Shown here: positions 6,680 to 15,442 of the stretch, piece after piece | Layout: each line of letters begins with the position of its first letter | Numbering within the stretch: the first letter of the stretch is position 1 | Source: Bacilli bacterium | GTDB lineage: Bacteria; Bacillota_I; Bacilli_A; RFN20; CAG-826 | Direction: 5' to 3' | Assembly: GCA_024408505.1 (NCBI GenBank) | Contig: JAKSUZ010000009.1 | Span: 1 to 51,885 of the forward strand | Length of the DNA stretch: 51,885 nt | Notes under the pieces: generated by a model | What the model was told of the DNA's origin: nothing | Databases searched by the model: none | What the model saw: only the letters and a program-made list of their open reading frames with translations | Made by a program: the position numbers and the translations under genes

Positions 6680-7981
6680 CTAATTAATTTTATCAATGCA
6701 CCAATCAATCCAATTTCTAATAATTTGAGCCCTTCTCTGTGCTACGTTGTGAGGAATACCTGGATGCGAATTAACCAATTCATGAATAATATCATCGATA
6801 GTAAGTCTTTTACTGTATCCAGTAGTTTCTAAAACATAAATCCGACAAAAGTCAGAACAATTAACAATTAAATGAGCAAACTCTTTTTCTAGTTTGCTTT
6901 TTTTAATTTTTCTTAACATCAAGCCGTTTTTAGTAAACGTTTCGTCGTTCCCTACAATATTTAGATATTTTAATGCAGAAATATATTTAAGCCTCTTTTG
7001 CTTAAATTTTTTCTCTAAATAATTCTGATCTCTGATTTTTTCTTTATTTTTAACTCTTATTAATTTCAATAATTCAGCTGGATGATTTATATTCGGAAAT
7101 TTACATGGTATACCATAAATTAATATTTCCTCACCATTCGCCCTTAAATTTCCTTTGCAATTTATGCATCGCTTTGTATCAAGCCTTCTGATATCAAAAA
7201 ATTCATAATTATGTTGACTATCACCCTTAAAAGCGTTAATGACTTTTTTGGTATAATTGTTACTTATTATTACAAAAGCTTCCTTGTCCAAACATTTATC
7301 ACAACATTCCTTGAGTTTTACAAAATCATCAAAACTAAATCCGTTTTTTTGATATTGAGTAAATCCATCATCTTCTTTGTAATCATACGGAGGATCTAAA
7401 TAAACCACGTCGCCCATCTTTACGTCTTTTAGCACTTCTTCATATGAATAATTTAGTATTTTGATATTGTGATTTTTCAAGTAATTAGATATATCCAATA
7501 AATTATTTCTATCGTAGAGCGACTTAATGTTGTTTCTGCCTATAGGAGTATTGAAATATCCTTCCGAATTTACTCTGTATAAACCGTTATAACACGTTTT
7601 ATTTAGAAAGATCATACGTGCAGCTATTTGAACATCGGATAATTTATTAAATGTTTTTTTGTTGCGATCTTTCTTCCGCATGTCGTAATAAAATGTTGAG
7701 CCGCTTTTAATAAATCTACCGTAATATAAATCTAAGAGCTTCATCACTTCCTCTGGGTTATCTCTAATAGCTCGATACGTTTTAATTAATTCGGTGTTTA
7801 AATCGTTTATAACAACTTTACTATGATTTAAAGAAAGAAAGACTATCCCTCCACCAACAAAAGGTTCGTAGAATGTGTAAGTATCTCTATTGCCGCTTTC
7901 TAAAGAATCATTTATTCGCTCTAGAATAATGTTCAATATTTGACGTTTGCCACCTGCCCATTTTAAAAACGGCTTTCTCAT
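6680..7981 (-). CDS. Dam-type DNA adenine-N6 methyltransferase with extra C-terminal domain
   Basis: A D12-class (alpha group) adenine methylase of 433 residues. KWAGGK (7-12) and YEPFVGGG (38-45) bind S-adenosylmethionine, and DPPY (196-199) is the catalytic motif. CINCKGNLRANGEE near 280 carries a cysteine pair. Dam-type enzymes are about 270-300 residues; here a further 135-residue C-terminal domain resembles a winged helix and probably adds DNA binding. Its ATG follows one base after the stop of the upstream gene, suggesting coupled translation; a TTG at 7993 is an alternative start. It is the last gene of a five-gene operon led by a GHKL ATPase. It likely marks self DNA, but the target site cannot be read from the sequence. 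Confidence 0.88.
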   Translation of the reverse strand: MRKPFLKWAGGKRQILNIILERINDSLESGNRDTYTFYEPFVGGGIVFLSLNHSKVVINDLNTELIKTYRAIRDNPEEVMKLLDLYYGRFIKSGSTFYYDMRKKDRNKKTFNKLSDVQIAARMIFLNKTCYNGLYRVNSEGYFNTPIGRNNIKSLYDRNNLLDISNYLKNHNIKILNYSYEEVLKDVKMGDVVYLDPPYDYKEDDGFTQYQKNGFSFDDFVKLKECCDKCLDKEAFVIISNNYTKKVINAFKGDSQHNYEFFDIRRLDTKRCINCKGNLRANGEEILIYGIPCKFPNINHPAELLKLIRVKNKEKIRDQNYLEKKFKQKRLKYISALKYLNIVGNDETFTKNGLMLRKIKKSKLEKEFAHLIVNCSDFCRIYVLETTGYSKRLTIDDIIHELVNSHPGIPHNVAQRRAQIIRNWIDWCIDKIN

Positions 7982-7982
7982 T

Positions 7983-8720
7983 TTACTTGTCAATTTCCTT
8001 TATATAATCTGTTAAATCAGCTATTACTTCTTCTTCTGTCATGTTGAAAACAGCGCTCACGTTTGATAAACAAGATAAATGTGTCAGAAGTTTGTTAACT
8101 TTATCTATAGATAATTTTTTCTTTTTCGATTTTTCATAATCGTAAACGCTTTTAATTAATGACAATCTAGCTATATCGTTATCGACATACGTATAATATT
8201 GCATTCTTCTTAGCCCCGCATGTTCCATAACATATTTGGTATAAAAGAATTTATCTTTTAAGCGATTATCGACCGATAAACATGCTAGTAAATACAATCT
8301 TCCTACAGTGTTTCGAGCAACAGATCTTCTTGTTTCGTTGCCGTATAGCATAGTTCCTTTAATGGATTTAATTTTTGACTTTGGGTGCATAAGATGAGCT
8401 GTGTAATATCTGTATCCATTGTGCAAAGCAAACGAAACCATAAATTTCTCATTATAAGCGACTACTTTCTTAATTTTTAAATCTTCAAATAATTCATACA
8501 TTCCTTTAGCGTTTTCAAAATCATATTTTGAAGGATCTGTTGAATCATATTTTAATTCAAAATCAAAATTGTAAAGGGTGCCTTTAAATTTGTGATTTTT
8601 AAAATATTCTTCTAGCCAGTCATTAGTGCTTGGATTTTCACGAATTTTTTGCTCTAACGCATCAGCGTTTTCTATTGCGTAATCCATTGCTTCATCTGTG
8701 AAACAAACAAATTTACTCAT
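7983..8720 (-). CDS. Uncharacterised protein of the GHKL-methylase operon
   Basis: A 245-residue protein without a family that I can name confidently. It is mixed alpha/beta in composition, soluble and basic in its second half (KSKKKKLSIDK). There is no obvious nuclease motif of PD-(D/E)XK, HNH or GIY-YIG type. The conserved-looking core is HAGLRRMQYYTYVDNDIARL. It starts one base after the stop of the 293-residue gene and ends one base before the methylase start, so the three genes are translationally coupled. By context it is a subunit or the effector of the same system. A restriction role is inference. Confidence 0.6.
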   Translation of the reverse strand: MSKFVCFTDEAMDYAIENADALEQKIRENPSTNDWLEEYFKNHKFKGTLYNFDFELKYDSTDPSKYDFENAKGMYELFEDLKIKKVVAYNEKFMVSFALHNGYRYYTAHLMHPKSKIKSIKGTMLYGNETRRSVARNTVGRLYLLACLSVDNRLKDKFFYTKYVMEHAGLRRMQYYTYVDNDIARLSLIKSVYDYEKSKKKKLSIDKVNKLLTHLSCLSNVSAVFNMTEEEVIADLTDYIKEIDK

Positions 8721-8721
8721 A

Positions 8722-9603
8722 TTAATCGTTCTCCTCTTTCATATCTAAACTTTTTTTAGAAAACCTTAAAGTTTCGTAAATAGGTTTCGATACTAACATT
8801 TGGGCAGCTCTGTAAGGGTCGTTTCGCGAAACAGTCGGGTTTTCGCCGAATAATTTTTCATATCTTTCTGTTATAACTTGATACCATCTCTTATCTTTGT
8901 ATCTACTATTAAAATCGTTTTCAAAATCCAACTCTGGGTCGTTTTGCATTTGTCTCAAAATGTCTGTTAAACAAGGAATTATGAACGTTGATAATATAAT
9001 TTCATGTTTCCTATCTTGAATGTTGTCGTATAAGCGAAAAACTGTCTTAGGCATTACAAAATCAATGTTATCGCGTTCTAACTTATACTCTATAGGGTCC
9101 AATGGATCAGTATCTCTTTCCACGAAATGGAAAATTGAAGATTTTTTACCAGCTTTTTTATGAAAGATATTAATTGTGTAAGACAAACTCTCACCAATTA
9201 TATTTCCTTTTTCAACGTAGTATTTTTCATCGTTCCAATAATCCGAGAGTTCGCTATTGGAATAGTAAAATGATTCATTTACGACCAGATAGGCTATTAT
9301 GTCAACCGTTTTATCAATATCCATCTTATCAATGATAAGAGTAGCGTTTTTTGAATCAAAATCGAGTTTTGAATATTTGTTGTATCCCAACGATTTACAA
9401 GATAATTCGATTACTACTGATACTTTTTTATTTTCAATAAGTTTGTTTATATCATCGTTTTTAAGTGTATATGCCACATTGAAAGCGATGTTGTCATTAC
9501 TTTGTTGTTTTGAAATCGAAAGCTCAAAAGAAAAATCTTTATAGTCTTTTGTATTAATGCTCAAGTACGGGAAAGAAGCCGTTTGTTGTTTATTAGTCTG
9601 CAT
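8722..9603 (-). CDS. Uncharacterised protein of the GHKL-methylase operon
   Basis: A 293-residue protein of unknown family. The first 180 residues are rich in predicted beta strands, and the rest is helical. The stretch IILSTFIIPCLTDILRQMQ is hydrophobic but too polar nearby to be a clear membrane span. No classical nuclease motif stands out. The start overlaps the end of the GHKL ATPase gene by 11 bases and the stop is one base from the next start, so it belongs tightly to the operon. It may bridge the ATPase to DNA or to the effector. Confidence 0.6.
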   Translation of the reverse strand: MQTNKQQTASFPYLSINTKDYKDFSFELSISKQQSNDNIAFNVAYTLKNDDINKLIENKKVSVVIELSCKSLGYNKYSKLDFDSKNATLIIDKMDIDKTVDIIAYLVVNESFYYSNSELSDYWNDEKYYVEKGNIIGESLSYTINIFHKKAGKKSSIFHFVERDTDPLDPIEYKLERDNIDFVMPKTVFRLYDNIQDRKHEIILSTFIIPCLTDILRQMQNDPELDFENDFNSRYKDKRWYQVITERYEKLFGENPTVSRNDPYRAAQMLVSKPIYETLRFSKKSLDMKEEND

Positions 9604-11611
9604 TTACATTTACCTCCCAAACGAATAATTTATGTTCCTTTAAGGTTAATTCTATTTTGTATTCTTCGCCTTTGTTCATGTTATCCATATAGATCTTATT
9701 ACCCTCAGTTTTAAGTTTCTTTCCCTTAAAGGAAGCTGAAAGAATGCTAACATCTTCAGTTTCGTCTGATACACCAGATTTTTCTATTGTTACTTCTACA
9801 TTCGTTCCAGATGTTGATGGTGTAAAAGATAAATTAAATTTGCCTTTTGATATATCGCTTACAGGCATCTTAGATTTGATAGTTTTGACATTTCTTTTAA
9901 TCATCATTTTAGTTCCGTCTTCACTTTCGTCGATCAAAATATCTTTATCGCCTGGTCTATATTCTCCACCATGACCGTGATTTTCGCCTTCTGGATGTGA
10001 ACCTATCGATTCACCATTTTCATCTTCAACACCTTGACCTTCAATATATGATTCGGCGTCACCGTTTTCATCAGGAAGCGAAGCTTTTTTCTTTCGTGGC
10101 TTGGCTTTACGCTCCTTTTTGGTTTTGGGTGCTTCAAAACTTATTTCTTCAGAAGGAAGCCCGCTATCTTCGTTTTTTGTTCCGTCTAGCGTTTCGGTTT
10201 CTTCACTAGACCAACCGGCATCGGCAGCCCATGAAAAATCAGATTCAGTTTTCGTATCATCAAATTCTAATTCTTCTAATTTTTCATTAAAAAATTTAAT
10301 AACAGAATCGTATACTCTTGCAATTTCTTCTTTTTCATATCCAGAATGAACCCACTTAGACTTATACCATTTCATATGAGTTACATCTTCAATAGCCCTA
10401 AGTTTTTTGCATATATCAGAACCTTTTATAAGTAATGCAGCAGTAAAACGTTTTGAGATGGTAGCAGGAGTCAATTTTCCTATTCTAAGTTTTGTTCCCC
10501 ATCTATATGGATAAACTTTGTTTAATGCGTGTGGTGTAGAAGCTCCAACTAATAAAACCATTTCCTTGTTTGTACCAGGTTTATATTTAAATGTTGATAC
10601 AGGGTGAACTAATGTTTGATATAGTTCATTTGCAATATTTTGAATAGATTCTTTCTCAAAATAATTGAGATCATTTACTCTAGATGATAGGGTCATTTTA
10701 TCGACTCTATACGTGTCAAATTTGTCTTTGACAATAACTTCTAATTCGCCATCCAAAATAGCCGGCATAAAACTTATAATTGCTTCTGAAATTAGATTTT
10801 TAGTCCAGTTTTCGAATTCACTGTTAAAAAATGGAACAAATATATCAGTACCATACTGCCCTTCGCTACGAGAAAATTTAGTATCGAGGTTTAATTCGCC
10901 TTTTGTAGGCTTCATATATTTTCTACTAACATCATCATCGTTTACACAATATCCGACTCCGTATGTCCAGTCAGGAGTTTCATCGCCTTTCTCTTTTTTG
11001 CATGTTTTAGTAATTAATTTAGAAACTCCTATAAAACCTTTTTCGTTTTCATCTGTGTAGGTAGAAACAAACATTGTTCTTATCTTAGAATTTGCAAAAA
11101 TGGCATTCTTACCTACACCTTTTGACCCGCCTGCATCATCATCTTCTTTTGTGTTTATACCAACGCCTTTAATAAAAGAAAACCATTTCTTAGTTTGATC
11201 TTCTGATTTTTCGACGCCGTTCAATCCCGTTGTCCCTGAATCTGATATTCTTAACCACACAATATTCTTGTTTTCTACTTTTTTAAATTCAGAAAGAATA
11301 TTACCCATAAACTCACGATTTTTATCTTGATTCTTTGGTTTACCAGCTTTTGTGTCTATGTCTAACCAGTCCATTACATATTTAATCAAAAATCCGTCGA
11401 AATCTATAAAATCCTTTGCCTTCGTCTCAAACAAACTAAATTCGACAACAGCAGGATGTTCCCTATCTTTTCTTGCGTCTAATGAATTTTGTATAACTTC
11501 ACGAGCAAGATTTGAAATAGGTTCATTTTCAAATTCACCAATGCCTGTTCCCTCGATACCTATAGCAGCCGCACGATTGCTTGTGGGCCAATGCCAAACT
11601 AATTTTTTCAT
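9593..11611 (-). CDS. MORC/paraMORC-like GHKL ATPase
   Basis: A 672-residue protein with an N-terminal GHKL (gyrase, Hsp90, histidine kinase, MutL) ATPase module. The N box is REVIQNSLDA (37-46, with Glu38 and Asn42), the second motif is ISDSGTTG (122-129) and the glycine loop is GGSKGVGKNA (161-170). A probable S5-like transducer domain follows. Then come an acidic and lysine-rich low-complexity linker at about 455-570 and a beta-rich C-terminal domain of about 90 residues. Prokaryotic MORC and paraMORC ATPases are known from restriction-modification neighbourhoods, and the Dam-type methylase in this operon fits. It probably acts as an ATP-driven clamp on DNA. ATGA overlap joins it to the upstream small gene. 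Confidence 0.8.
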   Translation of the reverse strand: MKKLVWHWPTSNRAAAIGIEGTGIGEFENEPISNLAREVIQNSLDARKDREHPAVVEFSLFETKAKDFIDFDGFLIKYVMDWLDIDTKAGKPKNQDKNREFMGNILSEFKKVENKNIVWLRISDSGTTGLNGVEKSEDQTKKWFSFIKGVGINTKEDDDAGGSKGVGKNAIFANSKIRTMFVSTYTDENEKGFIGVSKLITKTCKKEKGDETPDWTYGVGYCVNDDDVSRKYMKPTKGELNLDTKFSRSEGQYGTDIFVPFFNSEFENWTKNLISEAIISFMPAILDGELEVIVKDKFDTYRVDKMTLSSRVNDLNYFEKESIQNIANELYQTLVHPVSTFKYKPGTNKEMVLLVGASTPHALNKVYPYRWGTKLRIGKLTPATISKRFTAALLIKGSDICKKLRAIEDVTHMKWYKSKWVHSGYEKEEIARVYDSVIKFFNEKLEELEFDDTKTESDFSWAADAGWSSEETETLDGTKNEDSGLPSEEISFEAPKTKKERKAKPRKKKASLPDENGDAESYIEGQGVEDENGESIGSHPEGENHGHGGEYRPGDKDILIDESEDGTKMMIKRNVKTIKSKMPVSDISKGKFNLSFTPSTSGTNVEVTIEKSGVSDETEDVSILSASFKGKKLKTEGNKIYMDNMNKGEEYKIELTLKEHKLFVWEVNVNAD

Positions 11612-11829
11612 AATGTGAATCTCCTTTTATTTGCCTTATCATTTTTCTTAAATTTGGATTTATTAAGCGATACTGATTGCTCAATTGCGTTAAAAATCTT
11701 TTCAATCTGCTCATCGGAATATTCATAAAATGAGCGATTCGATAAATTGCCAATCAAATCCAACATAGCAAGCACTTTACCTGTCCTGGCTTCGGCAATT
11801 CTTTTAAAATTATTTTTCTTGTCTGTCAT
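11608..11829 (-). CDS. Small first gene of the GHKL-methylase operon
   Basis: A 73-residue basic helical protein (RIAEARTGKVLAML, then YEYSDEQIEKIFNAIE). A longer frame begins at 11865, but that codon lies under the -35 box of a good promoter whose -10 box ends 6 bases before the ATG at 11829. The mRNA is therefore probably leaderless and starts at 11829. The stop overlaps the ATPase start by four bases (ATGA). It may be a regulator or a small subunit; the sequence does not decide. Confidence 0.65.
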   Translation of the reverse strand: MTDKKNNFKRIAEARTGKVLAMLDLIGNLSNRSFYEYSDEQIEKIFNAIEQSVSLNKSKFKKNDKANKRRFTL

Positions 11830-11835
11830 GCAAAA

Positions 11836-11865
11836 ATAATACAATAGGTTGATTATATATGTCAA
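11836..11865 (-). promoter_or_regulatory. Promoter of the GHKL-methylase operon
   Basis: On the minus strand, TTGACA (11860-11865), 18 bases, TATTAT (11836-11841), then six bases to the ATG. This fixes the start of the small first gene and predicts a leaderless transcript. Confidence 0.75.
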
Positions 11866-12282
11866 ATATTTTCGTAATATTTTTCACCTATTATAATCAG
11901 ATGTGTTTTAACTCTGTTAAGATTTATATCAATTTTTTCTTTGCCATAAACAATCCTCCTTGGCTGCCATAAGAATATACCTTGTTTCATACGGCCGCAT
12001 CGCGAGGAATATATCTTATTAACTATGTTAAATTTTCATATCAAAAAAAGTTTGCAAAATTCTAAACCGTGATGTGCATAATGCCTTCACGTATGTGAAC
12101 ATACGTGCTCCCGGGGTAGCCACGCTTAAAATATAAAATAAAAAGTTCGCGCGTAAATAAAGCCTGACAATTCTTGTAAATTGTAAACTTTTTAGATTTG
12201 ACCGGATCATTATCAAATAAGAAAAAACAAAGGTATAAAAAAATATGAAATTCGCTAGATAAATTAAATTTTAAAAAGGTTC
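11866..12282. other. Gene-free stretch between the two defence-like operons
   Basis: No convincing gene. It holds a perfect 20-bp palindrome at 12088-12107 with a GC-rich CTCCCGGGG stretch after it, and scattered AT-rich sequence. A 62-codon minus-strand frame at 12028-12216 has no ribosome binding site or family likeness. Confidence 0.5.
12088..12107. repeat. Perfect 20-bp palindrome
   Basis: CACGTATGT, GA, ACATACGTG: nine perfectly paired bases on each side of two. There is no T-run, so it is not a terminator. It could be a binding site for a dimeric protein or a cruciform. Confidence 0.7.
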
Positions 12283-12310
12283 TTGCATTCTCATACCTAC
12301 TAGGTATAAT
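12283..12310 (+). promoter_or_regulatory. Promoter and operator of the XRE-HEPN operon
   Basis: TTGCAT (12283-12288), 16 bases, TATAAT (12305-12310). A perfect inverted repeat ATACCTA-C-TAGGTAT (12293-12307) covers the spacer and the -10 box, a typical place for an XRE repressor to bind. This suggests that the operon represses itself. Confidence 0.75.
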
Positions 12311-12312
12311 TA

Positions 12313-12372
12313 AGTTAACTCTACTAATAGTGGAGTATAAATAAAAATAGGTTAAAATAGTTAACTCTACTA
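12313..12372 (+). repeat. Direct repeat pair downstream of the XRE promoter
   Basis: AGTTAACTCTACTA occurs at 12313-12326 and again at 12359-12372, 46 bp apart. Both copies lie in the 5' leader of the XRE-HEPN gene and may be further operator sites. Confidence 0.6.
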
Positions 12373-12415
12373 AAAAGAGATACGATTATAACCAATACAC
12401 CTAGGAGGTAATAAA

Positions 12416-13405
12416 ATGAAATCAATCGGTGAACAAATTAAAAAAAGACGAGTCGAGCTCGGTTTAACCCAAGCTGCTTTAGCAAAAGAACTCGGTCTAA
12501 CAGATAAAGCAATAAGTAAATGGGAAGTCAACGAAGGTAACCCAGATATTGCTATTATCTCAAAACTTTGCAAAGTATTAAGAGTAAATACTGATTATTT
12601 AATGGTAGGTGCTCATGAATATGAGGAGGCTTGTGTAACAAATAAGATTATTAATCTTGATGCTCTGGAAAATCAAAAAGATATTAAATTTGTTAAAGAT
12701 ACTCTTAACAATAACTATCTAAATTATTATGAGTTTGCTTATAACGCTATTATTAATAATAAGAAAGAAGAATTATTCAAAATTTTAGTGGATTCAAACG
12801 AAACATCACTCGCACAAGATCTTCTTTTTGCAGTAAATCCTAAAAGAAAAAGCGAAGCTTTAAATTTCTTTTGGAAATACACGCTCGCTCATCAAAACAA
12901 TGAGTACATTAGGATGTTAGTAAAAGAACGTTCCGACGTTTCAGAAAAAGAGAATATCGGTGCATTAGAAGATAATGGTATTATTAACTACCTAAAATCG
13001 ATTCGTAGCATAATCTTTAACGAAATTAAAGATAAGATTGAAGAATATCAAAAATTAGAAGAGGAAAGGAAGGCAAGAGTCAAAGCTGTTGCTGGCCTCA
13101 CTAAAGACTATTTCAAAAAACTTCAAAAAGAAGGAAATGATGAGATGTTTATCATAAGGCTCTGCAATTTGCTTGATGAAATATATAGATATGAATACAA
13201 CATCAAAGGCGAAGACTTCTCGGAGAGAATGAGTAATTATTTTAGCGAACACGAGAATGATGAATTAAAAGATTTATTTAATCGTCTTAGAATTAAAAGA
13301 AACAATATCGTGCATTGCGAAATAAACGAGATTGAACCTCTTTCACGCGAAGAACTCAAAGAATGCCTTGATAGCGTGTTTGCCATTAAAAATAAAGGAG
13401 AATAA
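12416..13405 (+). CDS. XRE regulator fused to a C-terminal HEPN-like domain
   Basis: A 329-residue protein. Residues 1-62 are a clear XRE helix-turn-helix (RRVELGLTQAALAKELGL, then AISKWE). The middle is helical. The C-terminal 100 residues end in a helical bundle carrying RIKRNNIVHCE, in which Arg295 and His300 form the Rx4H signature of HEPN RNases. HEPN domains are known as RNase effectors in toxin-antitoxin, CRISPR and abortive-infection systems. The fusion may therefore couple sensing or autoregulation with RNA cleavage. AGGAGG stands before the ATG. It heads a three-gene operon. The HEPN call rests on one motif and predicted helices, so it needs a profile search. Confidence 0.75.
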   Translation: MKSIGEQIKKRRVELGLTQAALAKELGLTDKAISKWEVNEGNPDIAIISKLCKVLRVNTDYLMVGAHEYEEACVTNKIINLDALENQKDIKFVKDTLNNNYLNYYEFAYNAIINNKKEELFKILVDSNETSLAQDLLFAVNPKRKSEALNFFWKYTLAHQNNEYIRMLVKERSDVSEKENIGALEDNGIINYLKSIRSIIFNEIKDKIEEYQKLEEERKARVKAVAGLTKDYFKKLQKEGNDEMFIIRLCNLLDEIYRYEYNIKGEDFSERMSNYFSEHENDELKDLFNRLRIKRNNIVHCEINEIEPLSREELKECLDSVFAIKNKGE

Positions 13406-13407
13406 TT

Positions 13408-14115
13408 ATGAACAAATATCAAGAACTAGCACTTAAGTACAGTGGATATGCCGTCTATAAGAACGAAGACCTTTCAGATAAGATTGATCGTTATACATAC
13501 ATTAAGCCGGATGAAGCAAAAATAAGAATTGTTCAGGATGAGAACTATAACATTACTAAATACTATTTAAGATTTCAAACTGGCGTTCATACTGTCATGG
13601 TAGGAAAGAAAGTTTACGAACAGCAAGAATTAAAAATTACTAGTAACCCTTCTGTTATTGTTCCTATAGACTTTAATTCTAAAATTAATGAAATCAAGCT
13701 TTGTTATGATGGAGCAGTCGAACCTATTACTATTAAATTAGAATACATTAGCGCTGATAGGGAAGCATATAACCAAAAGGTTAAAGCTAAAATCATAGAA
13801 GAAAATAGTAAAAAGATAAATCCTGAATGTAAAACCGGCAAAGACCTAGTTAATATTTATTGGGATATTGCTGATAAAAGTGTGATGTGGGCTGAACTTA
13901 ATGTTTATTTATTAACCAATGGTCATGAACGAAAGGTCGTTTCTTACAAAGAAAAGTCAGATATTACATTTAAATCAATTACTGGATTAGCTAGTGGTAC
14001 ATATTTATACGAAATTATTGAATTGGGTCTAAATAGTAAACTAATTGCAAAGACTGATCGAATCAAATTTACGATTGGAACAATTTCAAATGATTTCCCT
14101 AGTAACGCTCGCTAA
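13408..14115 (+). CDS. Uncharacterised beta-rich protein of the XRE-HEPN operon
   Basis: A 235-residue protein of unknown family. The predicted structure is largely beta strands, suggesting one or two immunoglobulin-like domains. There is no signal peptide, so it appears cytoplasmic. AAAGGAG precedes the ATG and it starts two bases after the XRE-HEPN stop. In context it could be a ligand-binding or structural partner of the HEPN protein and the exonuclease. No catalytic motif is seen. Confidence 0.6.
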   Translation: MNKYQELALKYSGYAVYKNEDLSDKIDRYTYIKPDEAKIRIVQDENYNITKYYLRFQTGVHTVMVGKKVYEQQELKITSNPSVIVPIDFNSKINEIKLCYDGAVEPITIKLEYISADREAYNQKVKAKIIEENSKKINPECKTGKDLVNIYWDIADKSVMWAELNVYLLTNGHERKVVSYKEKSDITFKSITGLASGTYLYEIIELGLNSKLIAKTDRIKFTIGTISNDFPSNAR

Positions 14116-14128
14116 ATTTAATTAGTAT

Positions 14129-15037
14129 ATGAAATATTTATTTTTCGATATTGAAAGCCCAGATGGAGGCATCGGGGCAATGTGTGAATTTGGCTATGTA
14201 ATAACCGATGAACAATTTAACGTGCTTGATCAGCAAGTTATAACTATGAATCCAGAAAGATGCTTCAATACTGGATACAGGAAAGGTAGACCAAATGTAT
14301 CATTTTATTTTCCAAAGGAAAAATACCTTAGTAGCCCAAAATTCCCATATTATTATGATCGAATTAAAAAGCTGTTAACCGTTCCTGATACGATTGTATT
14401 AGGATACTCAGTTGGCAATGACATTCGATATATTGCATTTACTTCTCAACGGTATCATAAACCAGTATTTAATTATTTCGCTTACGATGTGCAGAAAATG
14501 CATAGGACATTAAACAATTTAGTCAATATGGCATCTTTAGATAAGGCGGTTGAAGAAATTCCTCTAGAAGATAAAAAGGGTTTAACTTCACATAGATCTG
14601 ACTGCGATGCAAAAATGACAATGTTAGTCTTAAAGAATTTGTTGAAAACAAAGAATCTTACTATCAATGATTTAATCAATGATAACTATAAAATAGAAGT
14701 AACAAGTTATCTTAAACGATTAGAAGAAAACAAACGTATAAAACAAAACAGAAAAGATACAATCGAAGTTTGGAAAAAATTCCTTGAAGAAAATGCTAAT
14801 AATGATAAAAAGACATGTATTGTTTCTGGAATGCTAAAAAAGGATTTAAATACTTCTAACTATGTGATCAATAAAATGAAGAAGGCTAATTTGAGACCAG
14901 GGACTGATTTCAATACAGCAGACTATTTTATTGTCAGAGACCTAAGTGATGAAGAGCGTTTAAAGAATGCTATCAAGGAAGAATTCAAAGGTAAATACAT
15001 AAGCATTTCTGACTTAGACAATCTAAGCGACCAATAA
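14129..15037 (+). CDS. DEDDh-type 3'-5' exonuclease-like protein
   Basis: A 302-residue protein whose first 180 residues match the DnaQ-like exonuclease fold. FDIES gives the first Asp-Glu pair (residues 6-8), LGYSVGNDIRY supplies the middle Asp, and HRSDCDAKMTML supplies the final His and Asp, so the DEDDh set looks complete. Such enzymes remove nucleotides from DNA or RNA 3' ends. A further 120 residues at the C-terminus are helical and charged. It starts 13 bases after the previous gene with no ribosome binding site, so it is probably part of the same transcript. It likely acts as the nucleic-acid-degrading partner in the operon. Confidence 0.78.
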   Translation: MKYLFFDIESPDGGIGAMCEFGYVITDEQFNVLDQQVITMNPERCFNTGYRKGRPNVSFYFPKEKYLSSPKFPYYYDRIKKLLTVPDTIVLGYSVGNDIRYIAFTSQRYHKPVFNYFAYDVQKMHRTLNNLVNMASLDKAVEEIPLEDKKGLTSHRSDCDAKMTMLVLKNLLKTKNLTINDLINDNYKIEVTSYLKRLEENKRIKQNRKDTIEVWKKFLEENANNDKKTCIVSGMLKKDLNTSNYVINKMKKANLRPGTDFNTADYFIVRDLSDEERLKNAIKEEFKGKYISISDLDNLSDQ

Positions 15038-15069
15038 TTGCAATTTGGTCGGAACACAAACGTGCGCGA

Positions 15070-15429
15070 TTAGTCGTTAAAGTAATTTAATGTCATATAA
15101 GTGAACCAGGCAATTATTCCTGCTTCCATATATTCATAGAAACGTTTTTTATCTTTACTAGTAATACCTTTTAGATAAGGAGATGTTACTACTAAGGCTT
15201 TAGTGGCAATATCTTCATATTCTTTTTTCTTATCTTTGCTAAATTTACTCTTAGATTCAATAGCGTTTTTAATGTTCTCCGCACAAATCATACCAAGTAG
15301 TCCTAAAGCAGCATCTTCATTAGATAAGTTTTGATCCTTACGTAATTGATTAAAACGATTAATCGTATTTTCATTACAAGTATCCTTAATTAATTTTTTA
15401 ACAATAAATTGATAATCTTCATTAAACAT
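15070..15429 (-). CDS. Uncharacterised small helical protein
   Basis: A 119-residue, mostly helical protein of unknown family, lysine-rich in the middle (SKFSKDKKKEYEDIA) with a hydrophobic end (AGIIAWFTYMTLNYF). AGGAG precedes the ATG. It is the second gene of a two-gene minus-strand unit, 13 bases after the gene at 15443-15892. No function can be suggested from the sequence. Confidence 0.6.
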   Translation of the reverse strand: MFNEDYQFIVKKLIKDTCNENTINRFNQLRKDQNLSNEDAALGLLGMICAENIKNAIESKSKFSKDKKKEYEDIATKALVVTSPYLKGITSKDKKRFYEYMEAGIIAWFTYMTLNYFND

Positions 15430-15442
15430 AATTATTTCTCCT

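Noticed and set aside
6614..6832. Plus-strand frame overlapping the methylase 3' end
   Set aside because: It lies opposite the conserved C-terminal domain of the methylase and has no start signal.
12028..12216. 62-codon minus-strand frame in the gap before the XRE-HEPN operon
   Set aside because: No ribosome binding site, no family likeness, and it runs through a perfect palindrome.
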